Source: Cryptomeria japonica (Eukaryota > Streptophyta > Pinopsida > Cupressales > Cupressaceae). Taken from it: a DNA stretch of 64,000 nucleotides. Position numbers and translations under genes: made by a program. The notes below the pieces were generated by a model that saw only the letters and a program-made list of their open reading frames with translations, was not told the DNA's origin and did no database searches. Shown here one piece after another: positions 34,175-46,882 of the stretch. How positions within the stretch are numbered: position 1 is the stretch's first letter; each line of letters opens with the position of its first letter. The DNA is taken from positions 103,778,796 to 103,842,795 of the forward strand of contig NC_081415.1 in assembly GCF_030272615.1 (NCBI RefSeq), in the 5' to 3' direction.

Positions 34175-36076
34175 TGGCGGCTACATCCTTATTTTTCCTC
34201 ATGACTAATCTAGTGTTGCCATAAAATGGTTTTCAGCACTAGGTCTTTTTCCTTGATTTATTTTAATTTTGTGACTAGACACTTTGACACTCTCCTGACT
34301 GCAAGAAGCATTACTTGATTCACCGGTGATAGATATCTTAGGTGTGATTGGCTCAATGGCATTAAGATATATGGCTAAATCATGATCATTGGAAAATACA
34401 TCCAATTCAGGGTTTTCTAAGTTATCTCAATCAATCAATTCTAGATGAAGCAGGGGTAGGTCATAGTCATCATCATCATTGGGTATTTCAAGGTTCATGA
34501 CGTAACACTCATAGTTTGGTGTAGAGTAGGTAATGTCATATATAGAACTCTCTTGAGGATAATCTCTCCCAAGTGCTCTCCAATTATCTCTAACGAAGTC
34601 AGGATGGGTATTCTGCAATTCGCTTGCAAGTGACTCATCATCTAACGTTTGTCCCTCAAACGAATGAATTGTATCGACACATACATCTTTGGTACTATAG
34701 GTTCCTTCTAGGTCAATTTCATCAAATTTATTTGTGGCATGAAGTTGACATACTTGTGCACATGGCATAGAGGATTATGTTATTGTTTTCTTTGCTAGTT
34801 TTTGCCTTCTTTTGAACTCAGCTTCTTCTAGACTAATAGTCATTCCCACTTGACTTTCTATTAGTTCTTCTATAGTTATTTCATATCTTGGTAGTTCTTG
34901 CTCAATGCCTGATATAGATATGACATTCTATTGGTCTTCTGATAATTGATGAGTAACTATTTGTGTTTCCTATGTTATCACTTCTTGATCCTTCTCGTTC
35001 TCTTTTCTTTGTTGTCTTGCATATGCCTATTTTCTCTGAATCCTTATTTCTTCTTGCCTTCTTTATAGCTCTATTCTTTATTTTGTGAAAAGTGTGTCTT
35101 CACATGTAACAACAGTTTGTTCCTCATCAATCTCTTCACTTGATGCATTAGATAATGGATCTGGACCCCATTCATATTCATTTGAATCTGTCTCTGAATC
35201 ATTCTCTAGAATCACACCACTATATCTGACAGGAATGTTATACGGTGAGAAAAGTTCTTTGATTTTTGCCATTTGTTATTTCATTGTTTTTGGAATATCT
35301 TGTTCAGGTTTCATTCTTGCTTGTATTCCTTGGACTTGTTTGCAAGATTATTCTTCTTTTTTTATAGAAAGCTCTTCCTATTGTCTCTCATGTTCTTCTT
35401 GTTTTTGTTTGTTAGCTATTGTTTCTACTACTTGATGTAGGCTTTTTTGTCATGGTTCTTCTTTAGGGATTGCTTTCTTTCTCCACTTTGGGTGTTGATA
35501 ATTGTGATGATTTTGTTTTGATTTAGAATACCCAAGTCTTGATTTATCTTCCTTAGATTGTGTGTGAGGACAATAGGTTCTGAAATACCTTCCTAGTGCT
35601 TTCCAATTGGTCCTTTTCCTTCATATCCCATCATTTTCATGATTTTGTAACCATTAGCATATTGAGCTCTATGGGAATACTAACTTTTGTAGTTGTTGCT
35701 ATAGTTTCATTTTCATCTTTGTATACCCAGCTAAGAATGTCCTTGTCTTCAGTTTCCTCTAAAAGTGTTCCAACTCTAACAAATGCTCTAGCAAACATTT
35801 CAATTGATTTTTGTGGGATCCGTGGTTGAGAATTTGTAGGTTTTCCATATGATTTAGGTAAAAGTGGTAAAGATTACTTCCCCATCCCTTCATCATTTAA
35901 TTTGAGTTTTTTCTCAAAGTTCTTCCATAAAATTGAGCTTCAATTTCCTCGGTGGGATAGATTGCTTCTTTATTATTTGGAACTCTTGCATCTTGTGTTG
36001 ATTTTAGATAATTGCTATATTGGCTAGAGTCTGTTGATATAGTGATTTCCTATCCATTGTGAGGAAACTTAACACA
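34175..36076 (-). pseudogene. Linker between protease and RT, element C
   Basis: Fragmented coding sequence with short open stretches. ETDSNEYEWGPDPLSN (near 35150) matches the same linker in B, and NYECYVMNLEIPNDDDDYD lies near 34480. No domain recognised. Confidence 0.5.
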
Positions 36077-36625
36077 CTAATGGTATGTAGAAGGAATTTC
36101 TTGCATGTCATGAATCCATGGTCTTCCCAAAAGAATGTTATAAGGTAGATTCAAATCTAGAACCTGGCACAATGTATCTCTTTCTACTGGTCCTATTTTG
36201 ATTAGCAACACCACAGTCCCTTTAGAAGAATGCTCTTCTTCATCATAAGCCTTGATGGTAATTTTATTCTTTGGATCCACTACATTCTTTGAATATCCCA
36301 AAGCCTTTATTAAACTTAATGCACAAATATTCAAGCCAGTTCCACCATCTATGAGTACGCGTTTGACACAATTTGTATGAATGGTGACTTTGATATGTAG
36401 GGGAGCATTGTGATGGTGTTGCAAGGATGCATCATCATTTTCATAAATAGATAAGTAATGAGGGGTTATAAGGTGTCCTAGCATGTTTTGAAATTGATCC
36501 ACATCTAGGTCTTTTGAGATTGTTGTTTCTGCTAGAGCTCTTTCCAATATTTCCTTATGCATAGGTGAAACTTTTAGGAGCTCCAAAATTGATATTTGGG
36601 TGGGAATCTTTTGTAATTGTTCCAC
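36077..36625 (-). pseudogene. Aspartic protease of element C
   Basis: A 182-codon open stretch with KRVLIDGGTGLNICALSLIK and YNILLGRPWIHDM, parallel to B. It is the best preserved copy of this protease in the window and shows the D-G-G active site without an adjacent stop. Confidence 0.8.
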
Positions 36626-38391
36626 TAAGTTGTACTATTTCAAAGTGGATGTTGATTCATTTGTTGTACCCAGAAGTGTAACCTTTTCTTTGCTTCTAGT
36701 AATAGTGTTGATCAGTTTTGAAGGTGTTTTGTCATTGACAATGATGACATTTACCACATCATATATGTAAGTGTAGTTTACCTTGTTTGCCTTTCTCATC
36801 CTTTGGTTTAGATTGTTAACCTTTTTTTTAGTTTGGGAGTGGAGTTTTGAATGCTAGATGTGATTTATTCATTATATGATCATCCATTGTGATAGTTCCA
36901 TTATCAATTAAGTCTTGAATGAGGTGCTTTAATCTTTGACAATCATTGGTTTGGTGTCCTTTGTTTCGATGATAGTTGTAAAAATGATTGTCACTCCACC
37001 AACTCAGTTTGACTTGAGCCTCATAATTTCTTTCTTCTGGTAAGGTAGTCAATTTATTCACAAGAAGAGTCTTCAAAGTTGATTCCAATGGTTCCCTAAT
37101 GTTTGTGAATTTCCTGTGGGGATCGGAGAAGAAAGACTTGGGTTTACTGTTCTCTTAATTTTTGTTGTGTGGAACTTGACTTGATAAGTTAAAGATTGGT
37201 TGTTGCTTGGAAATGTTGTTATCATCATTTCCTCCATTGGTAATGTTCCTATTCTTTGACCAAAATTTAGGTTTGTCGATGTTATTGTTACCATCGTTGT
37301 TGTTGTTGTGATTGTTGTTATTGTTGTGATTGTTGTTATAGGAAATATTGTAGAGTTTTAACTCTCCTTTCTTTACCATTGCATCCTCTATTTTTAGTCC
37401 AATTTCAATCATTTTCACAAAAGTAGGAGGACATTTCAATTTGAGATGATAACTCATTTCACTAGTAAGGTTGTCAATGAATATGTCAATTTTCTCTTGA
37501 TCTAGTACATCTCTTAGATATCTATTGTACAGTCGTCTTCATCGTTGTAAAAAGACCATGAAAGGTTCACCATTCTTTTGTTTGATATTGCATAGATCTA
37601 GCATTGTTATCTCATTTCGTATGTTGTAGGAGTATTGTGAGATGAATCTGTTCACAAGTTATTCCAAAGATTTAATCCTAGATGTTAATCTTGAGAACCA
37701 TTCCATTGATTGCCCACTTAAGCTTCTAGGAAATAGACACATCAAGTAAATTTCATTGTGTGTAAACTCTATACTCATAGTGCAAAATTCTCTAATGTGA
37801 TCTTGAGGATCAAATTTCCCATCATATTTATCGTATTGAGGGATTTCATAATGTTGTGGGAATCGTATCATGTTTAAATTCTTGTCAAAAGGATATGGAC
37901 AGATGTCCTCCAATGAATATTTCTTAGAACTAGTTCCATTCTGCATATCCTGTATTTGTTGTTGAAAGTTTGCATTTGTTGAGTGAGAGTTAATAGAGAA
38001 TTATCAACACGGGTTCTCCTTGCATCCTCATAAGTTCTTTTATCACTTCTCTCTCTTCTTGTTTCATCTTGATTTCTTGTATCATCGTGGTCTCTTCTTG
38101 TTCTATCTCCTCTTGTTTCTTCATGGTTCACTCAGTTCACATCATCATCATTGGGGTTATTAGTGTTTTGATTATGACTTGTTTCAAACTTTCCATGTTA
38201 AAGCCTTGTGGCAATTTTGCTCTTGAGTTTCCCAACATTAGGATATATTTTTATTTTTGTTTTTCCAAGAGTTTTTCCATTAGTTTGTCAAATTTGGAAT
38301 CTTGTTCAAGGTCTCTAATGGTGTTGTTGACTGCTTCTTCATCAACATCGATGTATCCAAATGGTTGAAATATTGAATTGTCTTCTTCCAT
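36626..38391 (-). pseudogene. gag: gag of element C
   Basis: Begins at ATG 38391 on the - strand (MEEDNSIFQPFGYID). The core has EDICPYPFDKNLNMIRFPQH, GKFDPQDHIREF and GQSMEWFSRLTSRIKSLE, matching B. An asparagine/histidine tract (NHNNNNNHNNNND, from GTT repeats near 37270-37340) and a zinc-knuckle-like NYHRNKGHQTNDCQRLK follow. Stops and frame changes break it. Confidence 0.75.
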
Positions 38392-39132
38392 TTATTTTTG
38401 TTGTCTTCTCAAATGCTCGTGTTGAACTCTAGTCCAAACAGGCATATGATTGATTTGAAAACTTCCCAAGTTTTGATTTTCTAAATGCAACTCAACAGGT
38501 AATCACTGGTTTAGGAAGATAAGCTAAGTTGATTTTACCACCCCTATTAGTGCATTGTAATAAGGTGTCTTTTTGTTGAAAAGCCCGTGCTTGTAAAGTT
38601 TCTTTGTCAAACTTTGTTTCGTAACCACATAAATAGTTACAAAAACGGTGTGGGAATGTTCTATGTTTCAACAAAATTTTGTGATTGATGTATAAGAATC
38701 TCCTCTTCTTCAAGATAACCTTCCAACTTGGTTTTCTTTTCTTGAGGCGATATCTAAAAGTCATATAAGAATCTAATGATTTACAAGTTGTTTGATTCCA
38801 AAGTGAGTGCAATCTTGATTTCGATAAAACCTAGGTTCAAATAGGAACAATATATTGAAGATAATGAACAAAGGTTGATATGATCTAGTTTCGTGATAAA
38901 GGATTTGATGTATCCTGATAAGAAATTGATAGTGATGTCAGTTTTGCACTTGAGATGGTTTAATCAATAACTTGTTGGATGTTTATGCTTATGAAAACCT
39001 TTCGAAATAGCCTATTTGTTTGATAACCTAATTGTTTGACTAGTTTGAAGATCTGTGACAGTTGAAGATGAACCTCCTCAAAAAAGGGTATCTGAAACTG
39101 ATGTTGAAATTTTGGTTTGATATGTGGAAATG
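38392..39132 (-). other. Leader of element C, gag-proximal part
   Basis: Non-coding. It continues at 52742 on the far side of D. Together the two parts give about 2.5 kb, nearly the same as B's leader. Confidence 0.6.
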
Positions 39133-39137
39133 CTTAC
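39133..39137. repeat. Target site duplication of element D, left copy (CTTAC)
   Basis: CTTAC directly before the 5' LTR, repeated at 52737-52741 directly after the 3' LTR. Confidence 0.95.
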
Positions 39138-40611
39138 TGTAGACACCCAAAAATGGTCAACACTTGCGAGGTCATACTTTAACATTTGCGCATTGCCTCA
39201 TTTTAGGTTTTTGCGTCGCATTAACATTTCTCCTATGTCACGCACTTGATTTTTATCATTTGTGAACATCGAGTCATTCTTCTACATTCTTCAATCATCT
39301 CGTCCTCGAATTTGGTCTTGTCAACAACATTATCCAGTCATGATTTTGATCGATTTTATCTTATTGCATCAATGTGTGTATTTATTTGTCATCATTTTGG
39401 ACATCGTCAATCCTAATTAGGGTTTTGTCCTCCTAGCAATCTTGTCAATCTTATCATCAATCCTTCAATCTTGTCATTTTACGATCGATTTGTCATCGAT
39501 CGTGGTCATGTTCAATCTTGTCATCTTGCGATCAATTTGTCATTGATCGAGGTCTTTATCAATCTTGTCATCGATCATTCTTTGTCTCAATTATGTCAAT
39601 TTGGATCAATTTGTCATTGTTCCTCGTCAATTGGCGCATTTTCTCAAATCAAATCATTTTGTCGTATTGGTCATTTATCAAAATCAAATCATGACATTAA
39701 TTATCTTTAATCAAGACCTAATTGTCATTTTCGCATTTCTAATTCATCTTCTAGGGTTTTATGATTTAGTCATTTAACCTAATTCGCCATTTCTTCCTCT
39801 AGGATTACTAAATTACTTGTTAATCCTAAGTCTTCTTATTACAATTAAATCTTTATTTAATTGGCTAATTATTCTTCTTTGTGAATTGATTAATAAATGA
39901 AAAATTATTAATTAATTCACTAATTCACTAAATCCTATTTTTCATCAATTTCTAATTCCAATTTCCTAATTGGTCATCAATTTCAATTTCCTAATTTTCA
40001 AATTTCTAATTCTTTTTCCCTCCTATTTCATCTCCTAATTCTATGGGAGTGACATTTCAATTTGTCATGAAATTGTCATAATTGATTAATCAATCAAATT
40101 TTGACATGAAATGTGTCATAATCAATCAATCAAAATTGTGCATGGAAAGTGCATAATTTGCATAATTTGTCATAATTAACATATTGATTTGCAATTTCCA
40201 TTTGAATTGCATCATGCCAATCTTGTCACTTCTCCAATTTCTCTATAAATTGGATAATTTTTCTTCAATCAACCCCTTCAATTACTTCTTGAAATCCGAA
40301 TTGCTGTCAAACTATCAAATTTTAGTTCTAGTACTCTTGAGCTTTTTGCTTTCAATTGTGAGAGCACTTGTAGGTGAGATCCACAAAACTATTGAAGAGG
40401 AAAGAACAACAATGGAGCCGCATGGAAGGAGTATTCAATCTTATATCTGGTTTGCATAATGTTTTCTTTTGAATTGCTTCATTTTCATACCTCTATTGAA
40501 TGTGCATTGTGATTAGGTTCATTGCAATGAGTATTTCTTTGATTGAGCTATCATGTTTAATGTTTTGATTGATCCACTTGTCTTGTAATGAATCCTAATT
40601 TCTACCCCACA
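39138..40611 (+). repeat. 5' LTR of element D
   Basis: Starts TGTAGACACCC, ends ...TTTCTACCCCACA. TATA box TATAAATT at about 40243-40250. Three TTGTC-loop hairpins lie in the upstream (U3) part. The short open frames at 39471-39710 and 40184-40459 repeat identically in the 3' LTR and are not genes. Confidence 0.95.
39481..39623 (+). repeat. Three related hairpins in the LTR of element D
   Basis: ACGATCGAT-TTGTC-ATCGATCGT (39481-39503), CGATCAAT-TTGTC-ATTGATCG (39529-39549) and GGATCAAT-TTGTC-ATTGTTCC (39603-39623). The loop is constant. Between hairpins one and two both arms change so that pairing is kept; the third has one mismatch. Copies in the 3' LTR are at 51606, 51654 and 51728. Confidence 0.85.
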
Positions 40612-40616
40612 TTAAC

Positions 40617-40635
40617 TGGTGAACCCGACGTGAAC
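40617..40635 (+). other. Primer binding site of element D
   Basis: TGGTGAACCCGACGTGAAC, starting 5 bp after the LTR. It differs from the primer sites of A, B and C. Confidence 0.65.
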
Positions 40636-40721
40636 TAACCTTCTAACCATCTTACTGTGTTTTGGAGTGCTTCTAAGCTGATTTGCAGGTCAAAACTCAA
40701 AAACAGGGCCGTGCAGTGCAT

Positions 40722-40850
40722 TCTGGACACATCCTGCGCCTGTGTGAAGCATCTTGCGCCTGTGTTGAAGAGTCTTGCGCTTGTGTCAAGACATTCTGTG
40801 CTTGTGTCAGACATCTTGCGCCTGTGTCATGACTTCTGCGCCTGTGTAAA
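40722..40850 (+). repeat. Leader motif cluster of element D (TGCGCCTGTGT)
   Basis: Seven copies of TGCGCCTGTGT or close variants (GCGCTTGTGT, TGTGCTTGTGT) at 16-26 bp spacing, about 100 bp after the primer site, the same place as cluster 1 in B and C. Confidence 0.8.
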
Positions 40851-41459
40851 GTCTAGAATAGAGGTGAAAAATGTAGTTTTTACTTGAAAAATTTTCTATG
40901 TTTTAGTAAATTGCAATTTTGAGGGTCTTCGGTGCATTTGTGGACAAATGTTGTGTGCGGAATCACGAAGAGACATCTTCGATGTTTCCAAAATTTGGTT
41001 CTAGATTATTTGAATATCTTTCTAATGCATTAAACGGTTTGTAATTCGGAGCTAGGATGAGAAAGTTATGCCTTCTCAAAGTGGACTGAAATTTTGATAG
41101 TTTTCATAAATCAAATCATCTATGCTTTGGATTTTGGTACTGATTATTTGTGCAGGATCTTGGCGTACGCATGACAAAGACTAAAAATCAAATTACTAAC
41201 GTGTGTTATGTAGATTCCATGGTCAAAGACTACAAATCAAACTTCTGACGTGTTTTGCAGGTTGCCTTGGAGAAACAACCAAATTGTGTGTTTGAGTTTT
41301 CTAATTAGGCACTTAGTGATTTTTAAATAGGTTGGAAATGAACCCTTGTTTGCTTTGTTTGTTAAGTATGACATTGGAGTAGGAGAGTATGCTCTCATCC
41401 TTCTTAGGGTGATCAGAAATCCAGATCTTCGATACCATGCTTGTGTTGTTGATTGAGTG

Positions 41460-42060
41460 TCTCCATTAGAGGGCCTGCCTTCCCGACCACTTTGCTTTTG
41501 CAAGCAAGTGATAATCGTGAGAAGGGAACGACCCAAAGTGAGTACGGCTAGAATTCCTTGGCATTCTAACTCACTATAAAAAAATACCTGATGAGCGAAA
41601 GCTTTGAAGGAAGTGTTACGTGGGAATTGTAGTTACTTGGGAAGTGATGACCCTTGGACTCTTTCTCATATCAACATCTAAGTAGGGCCTCTTGGTCTAA
41701 ATCGTGCGTGCGCGACTACATTTGTTTGGTATCTTGATGGGCTTAATGTCTCAATCATGCTTGCATGACGTCAAGGAGTAATGCTTAACAGAAATCCTTA
41801 CTACATACCTTGTTTTTAGAGGCCAAAAACCCTTCTAGCTGCTTGAGAAGGACAAATTTGGATACTTGGAAGAGATACTAAGTTCGCCATGGGGAGATTC
41901 CATGGGGACTGATGCTTGGCTGCCCTGAGAAGTGAGTGTCGTGGAGGGGAGCCCGTGGGGTCAAGCATCTATGTATTCTCCTTGAATCTCATAATGAGTC
42001 TACCTCTCAAGTACCTAATGTCTTTGCCTACCCTAAGGAATGTGGAAATGAGCATGATTG
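41460..42060 (+). other. Conserved leader block of element D
   Basis: Shares with B and C the islands CTGCCTTCCC, GTGAGAAGGGAACGACCCAA, a TATA-like CACTATAAAAAA near 41571, CCATGGGGAG, GGACTGATGCTTGGCTG and a GTGAGT donor match at 41932-41937. See the matching block in B. Confidence 0.65.
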
Positions 42061-42360
42061 CCTTGAGTCTAAGTTGTAACATCTTGTATTCTTTGATTGT
42101 CAAAAGTTGAATGTTATCCCATTTCAAGAACAAACACATTGATCAAAACAAGATTAAACACCAAAGACATTCATCCAACAAAAGTTCAACAAGGTTCAAA
42201 GCACATCTTCCAACATGATTATCAAACATTGTTCAAAATCTTGTCTTAACATTCATGTCACTTACATTTAAGTTCATCCTAGGTTGCATTTTGCAAAGTT
42301 CATTGTCAAGTACCAAGGTTAGATTTCACCTAAGTCATACTCCTTTCAATAGGGGTCATC

Positions 42361-42640
42361 CACTTGCATATGTCCTCTTGCATTAAGGTCATACCATTGT
42401 CATACATTGCATATCCCAAGTCCCTTCATTAAGCCTAAGTCATTGTCATATCATATTAAGACCATTTGCATATGTCCTCTTGCATAAGAGCAATATCATT
42501 TCATAATTAAACCTTAGGTTTCATCTTAGGTGTACATTATCATACATTTGCATTAGCATATCCTAAGTCTCTTCATTAAGCCTAAGTCATTGTCATATCA
42601 TATTAAGATCATTTGCATATTAATTGTCCTTTCGCATATA
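42361..42640 (+). repeat. 147-bp imperfect tandem duplication in the leader of element D
   Basis: CTTCATTAAGCCTAAGTCAT and the following 30 bases occur at 42424 and again at 42571. CATTTGCATATGTCCTCTTG words recur nearby. Confidence 0.7.
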
Positions 42641-43014
42641 GTCTCAAAACCTAGGTCTTGTCATACTTAAGCAATCCAAATCTTTGATAAACCCCAAGTC
42701 ATTGTTAAGAAGTCTAGACCTTATCAAATCTTTTGTCCTTTTGTCATCAATATCATTTTGTCAAACCTAGCTTAGTATCCAAGCATATAGGGGAGACATT
42801 GTCATTTTGTCCTTTGAGGTCTAGACATCATTTCAATTTCCTAAAGGTCCTCTCTTAGATTTGCATTCATAAGTTTGTCAAAGTCTTCGAAAAACAACCA
42901 AAAACATAGATTGCATTTTCATCTATTTAGTTTGCATTTAGTTGCATATCATATATTGTCTTGGAAAAATTCCAAAAAAAAAAAAAAAAAAAAGTTTGCA
43001 TTTGCATAAGTGAC

Positions 43015-45573
43015 ATGCCTGTTGAGACAAGATCAAGATCTAAGAAGATGAGTGAACCAATGTATCAACCCATGGATAACATAGAAAATTCGCAGTTTCA
43101 AACTAGTCAAACAATGCAAGTTGAAGGTTCATCAAACACATCTCTACCACCATATGGAACGGTTCAACTTGGACCACCACAATTATATGGACCACTATTT
43201 GTACCGATGAAACCAGGACATGGGAGTGTTCCACCAACTCCAAGAGGAAATGCACCTTTCGATTGGAATCAACCAAACTTGCAACATGAAATACAAACAT
43301 TGTATGAAGAACAAACTCTCTCACAAAGATTTGGTTCAGATCAAGGCATTCAGCAAGAAACAAATCCAAATATTTTACCAGATTCTTCATCAGATTTTGA
43401 TGTCTTTGATGATGTTGTTATGTACCTTAAGGATCCAAAGTTGACAAAAAAGATGGATAAATTCTTGAGTAAGCTCTTTAAGAGGTTCCCACAAAAATAT
43501 CTTGACATGATGAGTAATGTGACCTCCTCAAGTAAGCAAATTAATGTGCAAAAACAACAAGGCGGTGAGTTGTTAGGTTTCTCTCTACATCCAAATGAAG
43601 AACATGTGCAACAAGAAACCCAACCTACCTGGATGAGTAAACGTGCTTCAAAGGCATTGACAGTGACTATTCCTCAATAGTCCACATTCGAAATAATAGA
43701 CAATCCATTGTTTAATGCAACACCTTTAACACCAGATCAAATGAAGGCCACACAAATGTTGAGGACAGGTGTCCCTCAACAGGAAGTGATTCCTCGAATA
43801 CCAAAAAGTGGATCCAAATCTAAGATGCAAGAAAGCTTTACGATTGGAATGTCTGATCTTACAAATGTTCAAATTGCCTTTCCTTCATGCCAAAGCATTA
43901 ATCCCTTGCCAAAATCCCCCATGCATATTCAAAGTCCAACTCCATGTCAAGAGGATAATTTAGAGCACAAAGAAACATGTCTTGAAACAGATCAAGATCA
44001 AGATCCCAAAACCTTATCATCCCATCCAATTGTTGACCAGGATCTCATCCTCCCAGACACTCATGATGATTCCCCTATTCTTGTCCATCCTATCCAAAGT
44101 CCTATTGACATTACACTCCCCGAGAAAGATCAAGATATCCTAGTCCATCCAATCCCAAAGGATCCCATTCCATTTAATGAGCAAAATGTCCTGTCAAATC
44201 CCATTGACATTCCACTTCCTCAGAAAGATCAAGATGTCCCTTCCATCCTTTCCGATGATCCCATTGAAAGTCAAGAGCAAAGCACCTTTAAAGAGGATTC
44301 CAATGATTTTCCTCCTTGTCAAGATCAAATTATTCCTTTAAATCCTCCACAAGATCCTCTTGTTCCTCCATCTCCACGTCCTAATGCTCCATATCCACTC
44401 CAAGATCGTATTTCTTTTGACGATCCCATTATTTCTCCCATTCCATCTCTTGAAGGGCCTATCATTGAACCATGTCCACTACATGATCCTAATCCCCCTC
44501 ATGATCCTGATACCCCTCAAGATTTTAATGTGTCAGTGCAAGATGTTCATGAACCCTCGACATGCATAATGGGTTGTTCCACTTTGGTGCAATCCAATCC
44601 ACTTCAAGATCTCATTATTTCTCTCATATCACATCCACCTCATAATGAACTCGCGTCTTCTTCCCAAAGAAAAGAGTATCCTACAAGTCAAGATATTCAT
44701 AAAGGCAAAGGGGTAGACCTTCACAAGCAGGAACCCTTCCATATCAAAGAGTATACTAATGGTCATGGCTACAAAGCTCACACTCAAGGCGTTGGTATCC
44801 CTTCAAAGTCAAAATCCAAATGTCCACCTTCTCCATCATCCCTTCCATCCATTCTAGGTCCCTATATCCCTCCATCTCCTATGCAACATCAACAAAGGCA
44901 CACATCTTGGAGAACCTTCCATCCATCCCATAGGCCTCCATATCATTCCCATACACACCAACATTCATTCCTTCTTCCAAGCAATTTGGATGCCAAGTAT
45001 AAGCATCATAAGTCTAGCAATCCACATGTATTCAAAGATCAACATGTCCAGTATAATCGACATGTCAAAACAAAGAACAAATTGATCTATAAAGAAAAAG
45101 AAATATCCAAAAGGCCACAAAGGCCGACTGAGAAAAATCATGCAAAGTCAAAATATATATGGGTTCCTAAATCCCTTGTGCAAGCAATGCACTCCAAGGA
45201 ATCACAAAAGAATGAAAAATCAAAAACCATGTGGATCCCTAAGAAGCTCCTTGAAGCACAAAAGCCTAAAGAAACATCCAAATTGGCATCCAAAATTGCT
45301 GTTCCTCCATCCAAATCGTCCAAGTCTATTCCTCCATCACTTTCTTCATCTGTTTTGGGCCCTTATGTCTCAAAATCCCTAGCTATTCCTTCGTCAAAAT
45401 TTCAATATCCAAAATACATTTTTCCTCCATCAATCCATCACCCCTCAAGGTGTGTGCCAATGTCGATCTTGCCTTCATTTCCATCCACTAAAGCCCAATT
45501 CTTCCAGTACCCTATCCATTATCCAATGCATATTTTCCATCCTTCCGTCCCTCTCGTCCAATCCTTTGCATAA
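43015..45573 (+). CDS. Proline-rich sense ORF of element D, gag position, one in-frame TAG
   Basis: From ATG 43015 (MPVETRSRSKKMSE) one frame runs 853 codons to TAA at 45571-45573, broken once by TAG at 43678-43680 (CCT CAA TAG TCC). It stands where gag stands in B, and the start resembles that of B's gag, but the gag core signatures ICPYPFDK and MEWFS are absent. Residues about 155-185 form a charged helical segment. The middle has loose repeats rich in D, P, I and Q (DPIxxP, QDQD), then H/P-rich sequence. Near the end two W-P-K repeats occur (KSKYIWVPKSLVQAMHSKE, KSKTMWIPKKLLEAQKPKE). No known domain recognised. It could be a greatly altered gag or an unrelated captured ORF. LTR age implies the TAG probably predates this insertion. 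Confidence 0.65.
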
Positions 45574-45820
45574 AACCTTGTCTTAGTGTCATGTCATTTT
45601 CCATGTCCTTATCCTACCAACGTCTTTGAGCATACTTTTAAAGGTCATGGTCCATTTATTTCAAGGCTACTATCCAAACAAAAAGATGTTTGAGTCCTTC
45701 TTCCATCCCCTATCATGTGTCCATCTCCTTCTGAAAAAGTCAAAATCCAAAAAAATCAAAAAAAAAAAAATGAAAAAGAAAAAGAAAAAAAGAAAAAGAA
45801 AAAAAGCAAAGAAAAATAAT
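45574..45820 (+). other. Spacer and A-rich tract after the sense ORF of element D
   Basis: Non-coding. It ends in an A/G-rich tract (about 45750-45815) of AAAAAG units, as after pol in B. Confidence 0.6.
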
Positions 45821-45900
45821 TCGTCCACTGGTGAAAACTTGGCAAACAGGCGCCTTGGGCAAGTACCATGATGAAAACCTGGCAAATAGGCGTCATGCGT
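45821..45900 (+). repeat. Twin GTGAAAACC hairpin motif of element D, copy 1
   Basis: GTGAAAACTTGGCAAACAGG, then CGCCTTGGGCAAGTACCATG, then ATGAAAACCTGGCAAATAGG. Each half holds a C(C/T)TG-GCAAA-(C/T)AGG-type hairpin. Related to B 19130-19285. Confidence 0.75.
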
Positions 45901-46540
45901 AATTTATGAACTTCTTGCACGCCACACTTGGGGGCAGGTTTCCTCCTTCATATCCTATTGCCCGTCATTATCCTATCATACCATGTCATTACCCTTCATA
46001 TCCTATTGTCCCTCATGTCCAATTTCCTCTTTCCACCTTTGATCTTGACAAGGCTGAGAATAATCATGAGCATCACGCATCTTGTTTGCAGCTTTCAGTC
46101 TATCATAGCTTTGGTCATTTATCCATTTGCTTATTATCACCTTTCATCCATATTCCCTAGCTTATTGCGACTTTCTGCCACCATCATGTATCCTATCCCG
46201 ACCTTCAGTCCATGTCCTTTATCCATTCTTGGTCTTGCTTATCCTATCCATCTCTTATCACTATCCATACACTCGTTTTCATTCCTTGATCTTGATCTGA
46301 CATAAGGACACAAAATTTAAACATATTTTTCAAAAAACCTCTTGACATGTCCCTCATGCCATGTTCATTGCTTTACATTGTCATATCCAGTCTCTTGTCT
46401 TATCATGCCATAGCCCTTGAAAATTGCATCCGCATTGTCTCCATAATAAAAGGCCTTTGTCTTCCCTCTATCCCTCATCATTTCAGCAAGCCTATTTATT
46501 CACCTGTCATATTCCTTGCCTTGCTAGACACTGGGGGCAA
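45901..46540 (+). other. C/T-rich spacer of element D
   Basis: Open frames are low-complexity and carry no domain; CATATCC/TATCC words are frequent. Nothing else seen. Confidence 0.5.
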
Positions 46541-46882
46541 AATTTGAAAAAAGTCATAAAAATTGAAAAATGTCCTGAAGAAAGTCATAAAAATTGAAAA
46601 ATGATCCTGAAAAAAGTCATAAAAATCCAAAAAAAAGTCCTGAAGAAAGTCATAAAAATTGAAAAATGTCCTTAAAAAAACCATAAAAATTGAAAAATGA
46701 TCCTGAAAAAAGTCATAAAAATCCAAAAAAAGTCCTGAAGAAAGTCATAAAAATTGAAAAATGTCCTGAAAAAAAAAAAATACAAAAAAAATAAAAAATG
46801 AAAAAGCAAAAAAATACAAAAAAAAATGAAAAAGCAAAAAAATACAAAAAAAATGAAAAAAGCACAAAAGCAAAAAAATAAA
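46541..46882 (+). repeat. A-rich minisatellite 1 of element D
   Basis: Units like AAAGTCATAAAAATTGAAAA alternate with TGTCCTGAAG/TGATCCTGAA, six or more times to about 46770, then degrade into AAAAATGAAAAAGC units. Confidence 0.85.

Noticed and set aside
39471-40459. Short open frames repeated at 51596-52584
   Set aside because: Both copies are inside the LTRs of D; repetition reflects the LTR pair, not genes.
42961-43014. Earlier ATG at 42961 for the sense ORF of D
   Set aside because: It would translate a poly(A) tract into a lysine run; the ATG at 43015 gives MPVET, like the gag start of B.
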